DNA from: Geodermatophilus sp. TF02-6
GTDB lineage: Bacteria > Actinomycetota > Actinomycetes > Mycobacteriales > Geodermatophilaceae
Direction of reading: 5' to 3'
NCBI RefSeq assembly: GCF_003319115.1
Contig: NZ_QOHF01000020.1
Coordinates: 1-64,000, forward strand
DNA: 64,000 nt
Each line of letters begins with the position of its first letter. Position 1 is the stretch's first letter. This document shows, piece after piece, positions 38,880 to 46,554 of this stretch. The position numbers were made by a program, and so were the translations under genes. The notes beneath the pieces are model-generated. The model did no database searches. It worked only from the letters and a program-made list of their open reading frames with translations, and was not told where the DNA came from.

Positions 38880-40112
38880 GTGACGAGGACGGCGGCCCCG
38901 GTGCTGCGGCGGTCGCTGCACCGGTGGGTCTACCTGCTCCCGGGCGGGGCGATCGGGCTGGCCGTCGGCGTGGTCCTGGCCTGGCCGGTGCAGGCCCTCG
39001 CCTCTGCCGGGCTCCCCGCGGTGGCCGTCGTCCCGCTGGCCCTGCTCCTGCTGGCCGCTCCGGTGGCGGTCGTCGGCAGCCTGGCGGAGGTCCGGGCGGT
39101 CGAGGGGGTCGCCGTCGCAGCGCTGCTGACCGGGCGGGAGCGGGACCGGCCGGCCCCCTCCACCACCTGGCGGCAACGCGGACGCACCGCCGTCCTGCTG
39201 GTGCTGCACGTGGCGGCCGGCACGGTCGCCGGGACGCTGCTGGTCGTCGGGCTGCCCAGCGGAGTGCTGCTGCTCGCCGATCCCGCCACGGCGGCGGACC
39301 TGCTGCAGGCGCCGGTCCCCGAGGACGCGGTGGTGCGCTTGCCCCTGGCCGTGGGGGTCCTGCTGGCCGCCGTGGTCGGCGGCGAGCTGCTCGGCCGCGG
39401 GCTGGCCGTCCTCGCTCCCCGGCTACTGGCCGGGCCGACGGCCGAACGCCTGGCCGCGGCCGAGGCGTCGGTCTCGCTGCTGGCCGGTCGCGACCGGCTG
39501 GCCCGCGAGCTGCACGACAGCGTGGGCTCCGCGCTGAGCCTGGCCAGCGTGCAGGCCGGTGCCGCCCGCCGGCTGCTCGCCCGCGACGCGGCCGGCGCCG
39601 AGCGGGCGATCCGGGCGACCGAGGACGCCGCCCGCCGGGCCCTCGTGGACCTCGACCACGTGCTCGGCCTGCTGCGCGAGGACGAGGGCACCCCGGCGGG
39701 CGTGGCGCCGACCCCCGACCTCCGCGACCTCCCCGCGCTGGTCGCCACCGCCCGCGCGGCCGGCGTCGACGTGGCGGTGCACGTCGCCGGCGAGCTGGGC
39801 GCCCTGCCGGCGGTGGTCTCGCGGGAGGCCTACCGGATCGTGCAGGAGAGCCTGACCAACGTGCTGCGCCACGCCCCGGGCGCCTCCTGCCGGTTGACGG
39901 TGGACGCCACGGGCGAGGAGCTCGACCTGCGCGTCGCCAACGTCCGGACGGGCGTGGTCGGCGACGCCGCCGGAGGCGGCGGTCGGGGACTGCTCGGGGT
40001 GCGGGAGCGGGTCCGTGACCTGCGCGGCTCCCTGCACGACGGCCCCGACGAGGACGGCCGGTGGCTGCTCGCCGTGCGGCTGCCGGTCCACGCGTGGGGG
40101 AGCGCCCGGTGA
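38880..40112 (+). CDS. sensor histidine kinase (NarL/DesK-type)
   Basis: 410 residues, GTG 38880. Four or so N-terminal membrane helices (YLLPGGAIGLAVGVVLAW onward) precede the dimerisation/phosphoacceptor helix RDRLARELHDSVGSALSLAS with its His. The HATPase part has EAYRIVQESLTNVLRHAP and GGGGRGLLGVRERVRDLRG. It overlaps the LuxR response regulator by four bases. Signal unknown; the adjacent membrane protein is a candidate. Confidence 0.92.
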   Translation: MTRTAAPVLRRSLHRWVYLLPGGAIGLAVGVVLAWPVQALASAGLPAVAVVPLALLLLAAPVAVVGSLAEVRAVEGVAVAALLTGRERDRPAPSTTWRQRGRTAVLLVLHVAAGTVAGTLLVVGLPSGVLLLADPATAADLLQAPVPEDAVVRLPLAVGVLLAAVVGGELLGRGLAVLAPRLLAGPTAERLAAAEASVSLLAGRDRLARELHDSVGSALSLASVQAGAARRLLARDAAGAERAIRATEDAARRALVDLDHVLGLLREDEGTPAGVAPTPDLRDLPALVATARAAGVDVAVHVAGELGALPAVVSREAYRIVQESLTNVLRHAPGASCRLTVDATGEELDLRVANVRTGVVGDAAGGGGRGLLGVRERVRDLRGSLHDGPDEDGRWLLAVRLPVHAWGSAR

Positions 40113-40756
40113 CCATCCGGGTCGCTCTGGTCGACGACGAGCCCCTGATCCGCAGCGGGCTGGCCGCCGTCGTCGGCAGCGAGCCGGACCTGCAGGTGGT
40201 CGGGGAGGCCGGCGACGGGGCCGAGGTGCTCGACCTGGTGGGCCGCACCGCGCCCGATGTCGTCCTCATGGACGTCCGGATGCCCCGGCTGGACGGGATC
40301 GCCGCCACGCGCGCCCTCGTCCGTGCCCGGTCGGCCGCGCGGGTCCTCGTGCTGACCACGTTCGCCAACGACGACTACGTCGTGGAGGCCCTCGCGGTCG
40401 GCGCTGCCGGCTTCCTGCTCAAGCGCTCGACCCCGGAGGAGGTGCTGCACGGGATCAGGACCGTGGCCAGGGGCGAGTCGCTGCTGTTCCCGGAGGCGGT
40501 GCGGGAGCTCGCGCGCCGGCACGTCCGCAGCGGAGCGCCGGTCGTCGCCCCCGGGCTGGCGCGGCTCACCGCGCGGGAGGAGGAGGTGCTGCGGTTGATG
40601 GCGACCGGCCTGAGCAACGGCGAGATCGCCGCCGAGCTCGTCATCGGGGTGGAGACGGTGCGCAGCCACGTCGCCGCCGTCCTGGCCAAGATCGGCGCTC
40701 GCGACCGCACGCAGGCGGTCGTGCTGGCCTACCGCTCCGGCTTCGTGACCGGGTGA
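40109..40756 (+). CDS. LuxR-family response regulator
   Basis: 215 residues, GTG overlapping the kinase stop. Receiver domain with acidic pair DDE (9-11), phosphoacceptor Asp55 in VVLMDVRMP and Lys in FLLKRS. The C-terminal LuxR helix-turn-helix has LTAREEEVLRLMATGLSNGE and TVRSHVAAVLAKIGARDRTQ. Cognate of the preceding kinase. Convergent with the XRE regulator gene, 12 bases apart. Confidence 0.95.
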   Translation: MTIRVALVDDEPLIRSGLAAVVGSEPDLQVVGEAGDGAEVLDLVGRTAPDVVLMDVRMPRLDGIAATRALVRARSAARVLVLTTFANDDYVVEALAVGAAGFLLKRSTPEEVLHGIRTVARGESLLFPEAVRELARRHVRSGAPVVAPGLARLTAREEEVLRLMATGLSNGEIAAELVIGVETVRSHVAAVLAKIGARDRTQAVVLAYRSGFVTG

Positions 40757-40768
40757 GCACCCGGCCGG

Positions 40769-41542
40769 TCAGCTCCGGAGCACCGCGGCGGTCGCCGCGT
40801 CGGCGGGGAGGAACGCCTCGATGGACAGCTCGGCGGCGGTGAGGTCCACGGCGGTGCCGAAGGTGGTCACCGTGCTGAGGAACGACAGCACGCCGTCGCC
40901 GTGCCGGAGCCGCAGCGGGACGGCGATCCCGTCGGGCGGGCGCCGGTCGGCGCCGCCGGGCAGGGCCGCGAGCTCGCGGAGCAGGGCGGTCAGCCCCGGG
41001 TCGGCGGTCAGGTGCGCCTCGCGGGCCAGCCGGGTGAGCAGGCAGGCGCGCCACTGCGGCAAGTTGAGGATCCGCGGCGCCAGGCCCCGCGGGTGCAGAC
41101 CCAGGCGGAGCACGTTGACCGGCGGCTCCAGCAGGTCGGGTGCGGCTCCGGCGGTGAGCAGCGCGGTGCTGCGGTTGCCGGCCACCAGGTGCCACCCGCG
41201 GTCCACCACGACGGCGGGGTAGGGCTCGTAGGCGGCCAGCACCAGGTCCACCGCCGTCCGGACGGCGGCCATGCCGGGGTCCTCGAGCCGCCGCCGTCCG
41301 TAGACGGGGGCGTAGCCGGCGGCCAGCAGCAGCTCGTTGCGCTCCCGCAGCGGGACCTCCAGCTGCTCGGCCAGGTGCAGCACCATCTCCCGGCTCGGCC
41401 GCGCCCGGCCGGTCTCCACGAAGCTCAGGTGCCGGGCCGACACCCCGGCCTCGTTGGAGAGGTCGAGCTGGGACAGCCGGCGCCGCCGGCGCCAGTCGCG
41501 CAGCAGCTCCCCCACGAGCGGTCGGGCAGGGGCGGCGGTCAC
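40769..41542 (-). CDS. XRE-family regulator with MmyB-like ligand domain
   Basis: 257 residues, GTG 41542. The N-terminal HTH (LLRDWRRRRRLSQLDLSNEA, GVSARHLSFVETGRARPSRE) and the MmyB-type domain (NELLLAAGYAPVYGRR, ILNLPQWRACLLTRL, TFGTAVDLTAAELSIEAFLP) are standard for this actinobacterial family. Divergent from a small membrane-protein gene; an inverted repeat between them is a likely operator. Ligand may be a fatty acid-like molecule by analogy with MmyB proteins. Confidence 0.9.
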   Translation of the reverse strand: MTAAPARPLVGELLRDWRRRRRLSQLDLSNEAGVSARHLSFVETGRARPSREMVLHLAEQLEVPLRERNELLLAAGYAPVYGRRRLEDPGMAAVRTAVDLVLAAYEPYPAVVVDRGWHLVAGNRSTALLTAGAAPDLLEPPVNVLRLGLHPRGLAPRILNLPQWRACLLTRLAREAHLTADPGLTALLRELAALPGGADRRPPDGIAVPLRLRHGDGVLSFLSTVTTFGTAVDLTAAELSIEAFLPADAATAAVLRS

Positions 41543-41579
41543 CCGGCCGACGCTAGCGGGGGACGGCGGCAGCGTCGCC

Positions 41580-41592
41580 TACCTCGCAGGTA
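41580..41592. promoter_or_regulatory. candidate operator of the XRE regulator
   Basis: TACCTcgcAGGTA, inverted repeat with 5-base arms in the 87-base divergent gap. Confidence 0.5.
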
Positions 41593-41629
41593 ATCGACCC
41601 GCCGCGCGGCCGGGGCCACGGTTGCCGCC

Positions 41630-42016
41630 ATGACCACGACCACCACCGCTCCCGCCCCGCTGCTCCGCGCGGCGTTGCGGCTCGACGCCGGCGTCAGCGG
41701 ACTGAACGGCGCGGCGTACCTGCTGGCCGCCGCGCCCCTCGCCGACCTGCTCGGCCTGCCTCCCGGCTGGCTGCGCGGCACCGGCGTCTTCCTGCTGGTC
41801 TTCGCGGCCGCCGTCTGGCTGGTCGCCGACCGGCCCGCGCCGCCCGCCGTCCGCACCGTCGTCGCGGCCAACGCGCTGTGGAGCGCCGGCTCCGTCGTCG
41901 TCGTGGCGGCCGGCCTCGGCTCGCCGACCACCGTCGGCGCCGTCTGGTTGGTGCTCCAGACCGTCGTCGTCGCCGCCTTCGCCGTCCTGCAGGCCGCCGG
42001 CCTGCGGCGCAGCTGA
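41630..42016 (+). CDS. small four-helix membrane protein
   Basis: 128 residues, ATG 41630. Four hydrophobic segments (SGLNGAAYLLAAAPLADLLG, GVFLLVFAAAVWLVAD, TVVAANALWSAGSVVVVAAG, VWLVLQTVVVAAFAVLQAAG). Probably the target of the divergent XRE regulator. Resembles hypothetical membrane proteins commonly paired with MmyB-like regulators; function unknown. Confidence 0.75.
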   Translation: MTTTTTAPAPLLRAALRLDAGVSGLNGAAYLLAAAPLADLLGLPPGWLRGTGVFLLVFAAAVWLVADRPAPPAVRTVVAANALWSAGSVVVVAAGLGSPTTVGAVWLVLQTVVVAAFAVLQAAGLRRS

Positions 42017-42045
42017 CGGCGACCCGGCCCCGGCGGGTCCTGCGC

Positions 42046-42240
42046 TCAGACGTCGAGGTCCGTGCTCCCGGCGGGGGGCTTGACGCTGTCGCCGGTCTCG
42101 CCCTCGTCCCCGCGGTTGGTCGGGTGGTCGGTGCTGCGCGGGTCGTCGTCGGCGGCCTCGACCGACTCCGGGACGAGCGGCGTCTCGTGGAGGACGTTCT
42201 CGCCGGCCTGCTGTCGGTCGGTACCTGGCACCTCGGTCAT
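42046..42240 (-). CDS. small hydrophilic protein
   Basis: 64 residues, ATG 42240 with GAGGAGGTCGCC upstream. Charged and probably disordered (VEAADDDPRSTDHPTNRGDE), no Cys, no membrane segment. No family recognised. It lies downstream of the DUF1992 gene on the same strand. Confidence 0.6.
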   Translation of the reverse strand: MTEVPGTDRQQAGENVLHETPLVPESVEAADDDPRSTDHPTNRGDEGETGDSVKPPAGSTDLDV

Positions 42241-42289
42241 GGCGACCTCCTCGTCGGCAGGCCGTGCCCCTACCCGGCTGCCGCGCCCC

Positions 42290-42775
42290 TCACCCGTCCC
42301 GCCGTCGCCACCACCGGCGCCGCCGGGCCGGCGGTGCGGGCACCTCGGCCGGCGCCGGGGGCGGCGGCGGGCGGGTGGTGCGCCAGTGCGCGACCAGGGC
42401 GTCGACGTCGGCCAGGCCGGGGACCGGGGCCCAGCGGCTCTCCTGCGGACGCCGCCAGAACGCCTCGACACGGGCGTTGAAGTCCTCGGCCAGCGCCCGG
42501 ACGGCGGCCTCCGACCCCAGGAGCGCGGCCCGCGCGGGCAGCTGGTCCCGCTCCCGGCGCAGGACCAGCCCCGGCGGCAGCATCGCCGCGGTGTCCACGC
42601 CCTCGCGCCGGGCCTTGGCCACCGCCCAGTCGTAGGCGGTCTCCTCGCGGTCCAGGCCGGGCAGCGGCCTACCGGCGCCGGGCAGGTCGTCGAAGTCGCC
42701 CCGGGCCAGGCCGCGGCTGATCTGCCCGTCGACCCAGGTCTCGAACGACGTCCCGGGCGGCTTGCGCTCCGTCAC
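42290..42775 (-). CDS. DUF1992 (DnaJ-homologue subfamily C 28-like) protein
   Basis: 161 residues, GTG 42775. The DUF1992 motif is clear: GTSFETWVDGQISRGLARGD, FDDLPGAGRPLPGLD, and LRRERDQLPARAALLGSE. A Pro-rich and Arg/Trp-rich tail follows (ARRRRWWRRRDG). Conserved but without proven function; no J domain is present. Divergent from the DNA ligase gene. Confidence 0.82.
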   Translation of the reverse strand: MTERKPPGTSFETWVDGQISRGLARGDFDDLPGAGRPLPGLDREETAYDWAVAKARREGVDTAAMLPPGLVLRRERDQLPARAALLGSEAAVRALAEDFNARVEAFWRRPQESRWAPVPGLADVDALVAHWRTTRPPPPPAPAEVPAPPARRRRWWRRRDG

Positions 42776-42876
42776 TCCCCCAGCGTGACACCGCCGTCCC
42801 GGCAGCCTCCCCCGATGGGGTGCACCCGCAGCTGGGCGCGGTGCACCGGGGGCCGGGAGCCCGCAGGCTGGCCGGC

Positions 42877-43902
42877 GTGCCGCTGACCGGGATGGCATCA
42901 CCCCACCACCCGCCCGACGTGCCGCCCGACCTGGCCGGGCCGGTCGCGGTGGCGCTGACCAGGCCCACCCGCGACGTCCCGCGGGCCGACGCGCTGCCCG
43001 GCGGCGTCCTCTACGAGCCCAAGTGGGACGGCTACCGGTTGGTCGTCGTCCGCACCGGCGCGAGCACCCGCGTCTGGTCACGGCAGGGCCGCGACCTCAC
43101 CGCCCGCTTCCCGGACGTCGTCGCCGCGGCCGTGGCGCAGGTCCCCGCCGGCACGGTGGTGGACGGCGAGGTGGTGGTCTGGAGCGGCTCGCGGCTGGAC
43201 TTCGGGCAGCTGCAGCGGCGCATGGTCACCGCGCCCCGCCGGATCGGCGCCCTGGTCGCCGCCGCCCCGGCGTCCTACGTCGCCTTCGACCTGCTCGCGC
43301 TCGGCGGCGCCGACCTGCGCGGCCGCCCGCTGCGCGCCCGCCGGGCCGCGCTGGAGGAGCTGGCCGCCCGCTGGGCACCGCCGCTGCAGCTCTCCCCCGT
43401 CACCGCCGACCCCGCCGCGGCGCGGCAGTGGGCCGCCGACTTCCGCCCGGCCGGGGTGGAGGGGCTGGTCGCCAAGGGCGCCGGCACCCGCTACGCCCCC
43501 GGGCGGCGGGAGTGGGTCAAGGTCAAGTCCTGGGAGACCACCGAGGTGGTCGTCGGCGGCGTCGTCGGCCCACTCGAGCGGCCCGGCCAGCTGGTCGTCG
43601 GACGGTACCGGGACGGCGAGCTGGTGGTGGTCGGCCGCACCAGCCCGCTGCCCCCCGCGCAGGGCGCCGAGCTGGCCGCCGTCCTCCGCCCGGCCGCGCC
43701 CGACCACCCCTGGCCGGACCGGATCGGTAGCGGCTCGTTCGGCGGCGGCCGGCTGTCGGTCCCGCTCACCCGGGTGCGGCCGGACGTCGTCGTCGAGGTG
43801 CGCGCGGACGCCGCGCTGCAGGCCGACGTCTTCCGCCACCCGCTGCGCTTCGTGCGGGTGCGTCCCGACCTCGAGCCCGGGGACCTGCCGCCGCTGCCCT
43901 GA
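42877..43902 (+). CDS. ligC: ATP-dependent DNA ligase (LigC-like)
   Basis: 341 residues from GTG 42877 (ATG 42892 is an alternative). The nucleotidyltransferase lysine lies in LYEPKWDGYRLVVVR (Lys49). Further motifs are DGEVVVWSG, FDLLALGG, GVEGLVAKG and KVKSWETTEVVVGG. The OB-fold C-terminus ends RPDVVVEVRADA. It lacks LigD polymerase and nuclease domains, so it is the short LigC type linked to base-excision or gap repair in mycobacteria. A hairpin follows its stop. Confidence 0.9.
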   Translation: MPLTGMASPHHPPDVPPDLAGPVAVALTRPTRDVPRADALPGGVLYEPKWDGYRLVVVRTGASTRVWSRQGRDLTARFPDVVAAAVAQVPAGTVVDGEVVVWSGSRLDFGQLQRRMVTAPRRIGALVAAAPASYVAFDLLALGGADLRGRPLRARRAALEELAARWAPPLQLSPVTADPAAARQWAADFRPAGVEGLVAKGAGTRYAPGRREWVKVKSWETTEVVVGGVVGPLERPGQLVVGRYRDGELVVVGRTSPLPPAQGAELAAVLRPAAPDHPWPDRIGSGSFGGGRLSVPLTRVRPDVVVEVRADAALQADVFRHPLRFVRVRPDLEPGDLPPLP

Positions 43903-43966
43903 GGCCTCCCCGGCCTCGCCCCGGCGATCAGGCCTCCCCGGCAGACGATCATGGAGTTGGGGGAGG

Positions 43967-43992
43967 GACACGCCGCCGTTCGACGGCGTGTC
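43967..43992. terminator. hairpin between convergent ligase and MarR genes
   Basis: GACACGCCG (43967-43975) / CGGCGTGTC (43984-43992), 8-base loop, with partial GGGA/TCCC extension outside. Likely bidirectional terminator. Confidence 0.7.
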
Positions 43993-44075
43993 GCTTCCCG
44001 CACTTCAGGATCGGCGGAGGGAGACAGCGGAGGGAGATCCGGCGGGGGAGGGGCGGTGTCGGGGGAAGGGCGGTG

Positions 44076-44588
44076 TCACGGCCGCTGGGGGACCCGGCCG
44101 AGGGCGACCAGCAGCCGGCGCAGCAGTTCGGCGAGCTTCTCGCGGTCGGTGTCGGGGAGGCCGGTCAGCAGCCGCCGCTCGGTCTCCAGGTGGTCGGGCA
44201 GGGCGGCGTCCAGGGCCTGCCGGCCGGCGTCGGTCAGCGTGACGACGACGGCCCGCCCGTCGGCCTCGCTGCGCTCGCGGGTGATCAGTCCCTTCTCCTC
44301 CAGCCGGTCCAGCCGCTGGGTGATCGCACCGGAGGTGACCAGCGCGGTGCGCATGAGCTCCGTCGGGGTGAGCTGATAGGGCGGGCCGGCGCGGCGCAGC
44401 GCGGCCAGCACGTCGAAGGACGGCGCGTCCAGGCCGTGCCGGGAGAAGGTCTCCCGCTGGGCGAGGTAGACCTCGCGCTGCAGCTGGGTGATCCGGCCGA
44501 TGACCCCCATGGGGCTGCAGTCGAGGTCGGGCCGTTCCCGGGCCCACTGCTCCAGGATCAGGTCGACCGCGTCCCCCACGCCACTCAC
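44076..44588 (-). CDS. MarR-family transcriptional regulator
   Basis: 170 residues, GTG 44588 overlapping the stop of the upstream NAD(P)-binding gene. The winged helix has LTPTELMRTALVTSGAITQR, LDRLEEKGLITRERSEADGR and VTLTDAGRQALDAALPDHLE, with N- and C-terminal dimerisation helices. It forms a two-gene operon with the NmrA-like protein and may control it in response to a small molecule or oxidant. Confidence 0.92.
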   Translation of the reverse strand: MSGVGDAVDLILEQWARERPDLDCSPMGVIGRITQLQREVYLAQRETFSRHGLDAPSFDVLAALRRAGPPYQLTPTELMRTALVTSGAITQRLDRLEEKGLITRERSEADGRAVVVTLTDAGRQALDAALPDHLETERRLLTGLPDTDREKLAELLRRLLVALGRVPQRP

Positions 44589-45442
44589 GCTAGTGGGCCC
44601 GCTCCCCCTCCCGGGTCGGGCACCGCGGCCAGGTGCTCGGCGAACGAGCGCGGCGGGCGGCCGAGCAGCGCGGTCAGCACCCGGGGGCTGCCGACGAAGC
44701 CGTGCGCCCGGTAGTGGTCGAACATCAGCCGGCGGCAGCGCCCGGCGTAGGAGGCCGGCACCTCGCCCCGGGGGACGACGTCCTCGGCGGTCACCTGGCG
44801 GCCCAGGTGCGTGCCGAGCAGCTCGGCCAGCCGCGGCGCGGTCAGCGGCTCGGGCCCGGCCGCCTCGAACGTCCCGCCGTCCAGGCCGTCCTCGCACAGC
44901 AGCACCGCCGCCGCCTCGGCGACGTCGGCCAGGTCGACCAGCGACTGCGCCGTCCGCAGACCCCAGGGGCTGCGCAGCCGGCCGGTCGCCGCCACGTCGG
45001 GCAGCTGGTCGTCGAGGTTCTGGGCGTAGGCGCAGGGCTGCAGCACCCGCCAGGAGGGCAGCCCGGCGGCGTCCAGCGCCTCCTCGGCGCGGTCCTTGCC
45101 GGCGTGGTGCGGCATCGACCGGGCCTGCGGGCGCAGCACCGAGTGGTAGACGACGCGCCCCACCCCGGCCCGCCGCGCCTCGCCGAACAGCGCGCGGGCG
45201 CCCTCGGCCTCGTCGGGGTCGAAGTTCGGCCAGGCCAGGTACAGCGCGTCGGCGCCGGCCAGGACGTCGGCCCAGGGCAGCGGCTGGGTCAGCTCGGCCA
45301 CGACGACCTCGGCGCCGAGGCCGGTGAGCTCGGGGCGGGGACGCGGCCGGCCGACGACGGCGCGGACGGGTTCGCCGCGGGCCCGCAGCGCCCGGACGAC
45401 GGCGGCGCCGGTCTGCCCACCCGCCGCCGTCACCACGATCAC
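44585..45442 (-). CDS. NmrA-like / atypical SDR NAD(P)-binding protein
   Basis: 285 residues, GTG 45442. Rossmann motif VVTAAGGQTGAAVVRALRAR, then AVVGRPRP. YLAWPNFDP, VVYHSVLRP and HHAGKDRAEEAL match quinone-oxidoreductase-2/NmrA proteins (QorB-like). These reduce quinones or act as redox sensors binding NADP. Coupled to a MarR regulator, which suggests redox or xenobiotic response. Confidence 0.87.
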   Translation of the reverse strand: MIVVTAAGGQTGAAVVRALRARGEPVRAVVGRPRPRPELTGLGAEVVVAELTQPLPWADVLAGADALYLAWPNFDPDEAEGARALFGEARRAGVGRVVYHSVLRPQARSMPHHAGKDRAEEALDAAGLPSWRVLQPCAYAQNLDDQLPDVAATGRLRSPWGLRTAQSLVDLADVAEAAAVLLCEDGLDGGTFEAAGPEPLTAPRLAELLGTHLGRQVTAEDVVPRGEVPASYAGRCRRLMFDHYRAHGFVGSPRVLTALLGRPPRSFAEHLAAVPDPGGGAGPLA

Positions 45443-45457
45443 CGCAGGGATCCTCCG

Positions 45458-46456
45458 TCAGCGCAGCCGGCTGGACAGCCGGACGGTCAGCCCGGCGGGC
45501 CCGGGGAACAGGTCCACCGAGTCCCAGAGCTTGCGGGCCAGCCACAGCCCCATGCCGCCGCGGGACAGGTCGGCGCCGTGGGCGGGCTGGAAACCGGCCA
45601 GCGGGTCGGCGAAGGTGTGCCCGGAGTCGGTGATGGCGCAGACCACCCGGCGCCCGTCGGTCCAGATCCGCGCCGACACGGGCCGCTCGCCGTGCCGGAA
45701 GGCGTTGGCGGCGACCTCGGCGGCGGCCAGCAGCAGGTCCTCGCGCTGCTCCCGGTCGGGGACCCGGTCAGCGAGGACGGCGCCGAGCGCGTGGCGCAGC
45801 GCCGCGAGGCCGGGGGCGTCGTCGACGGCGAGCACCGGTGCGGTGTCCTCGACCGGTTCCCGCGGCCACGGCAGCTCCCGCAGGTACGCGGCGGGGTCCC
45901 GGAACGCCGGGCTGACCGACCAGGCGCCGTCCCGGACCAGCAGCGGGTGGGTGCGCGCGGCGTGGTCGACGACCTCGGCCGGCAGCCGCTGCCGGTCGTA
46001 CACGCACAGGACGTCGACCGCGGCGTCCCCCAGGAAGCGGTTGGCCGCCGACTCCAGCCGCAGCCCCTCCCGCCAGCCGGCCGGGTACGGCCCGAGGTCG
46101 ACCTGCGAGAGAATCCGCAGCCGGCCGCCGCGACCGGCCGCCGCCTCCTCGGCGGAGCGCCGGACCCGGGCGAGGACGTCGGGCGCCCGTGCGCCCAGCA
46201 GGCTCAGGGCGGGGTCGACGGGGACCCGCTCGCCGAGCTCGGCGCGGGCCAGCTCGGCGGTCTCCGGCGGGGACGCCAGCGCCACGAGGTCGCCGGCGCG
46301 CAACCCCTCCTCGAGGAACGACACGGCCGCGGCCAACAGCTCGGCCTCCCCGTCCACCACCGCGGCGCCGTGCCGGACCCGCGGGGACGCCGGGTGCCCG
46401 CTGCCGGGGTGCGGGACGGCGGTCGGCGTCCGGTGCTCGCCTGCCGCTCGGTCCAC
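45458..46456 (-). CDS. MEDS-domain sensor with anti-sigma-type ATPase
   Basis: 332 residues, GTG 46456 with GGGAG upstream. Residues about 15-185 are a MEDS domain (LLAAAVSFLEEGLRAGDLVA, ANRFLGDAAVDVLCVYDRQR, VVDHAARTHPLLVRDGAW). Residues 210-332 are an RsbW-like HATPase (LLLAAAEVAANAFRHGERPV, ITDSGHTFADPLAG, GGMGLWLARKLWDSVDLF). Such proteins sense a ligand and act through protein phosphorylation in sigma-factor partner switching. Directly downstream of the giant hybrid kinase on the same strand, so probably part of the same signalling system. Confidence 0.88.
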   Translation of the reverse strand: MDRAAGEHRTPTAVPHPGSGHPASPRVRHGAAVVDGEAELLAAAVSFLEEGLRAGDLVALASPPETAELARAELGERVPVDPALSLLGARAPDVLARVRRSAEEAAAGRGGRLRILSQVDLGPYPAGWREGLRLESAANRFLGDAAVDVLCVYDRQRLPAEVVDHAARTHPLLVRDGAWSVSPAFRDPAAYLRELPWPREPVEDTAPVLAVDDAPGLAALRHALGAVLADRVPDREQREDLLLAAAEVAANAFRHGERPVSARIWTDGRRVVCAITDSGHTFADPLAGFQPAHGADLSRGGMGLWLARKLWDSVDLFPGPAGLTVRLSSRLR

Positions 46457-46554
46457 TGCTCCCGACCTCTCCCTGACCGGGTCGTCCCGGCCGACCGTCC
46501 GACGTCCTCGTGCACCTGCTCCGGCTGCTCCGCCGAGGTGACCTGTGCGCGTCG

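Noticed and set aside
43914..43966. ACGATCATGGAGTTG stretch as a further dispersed repeat
   Set aside because: Only one copy was noticed in this window, so no repeat family can be supported here.
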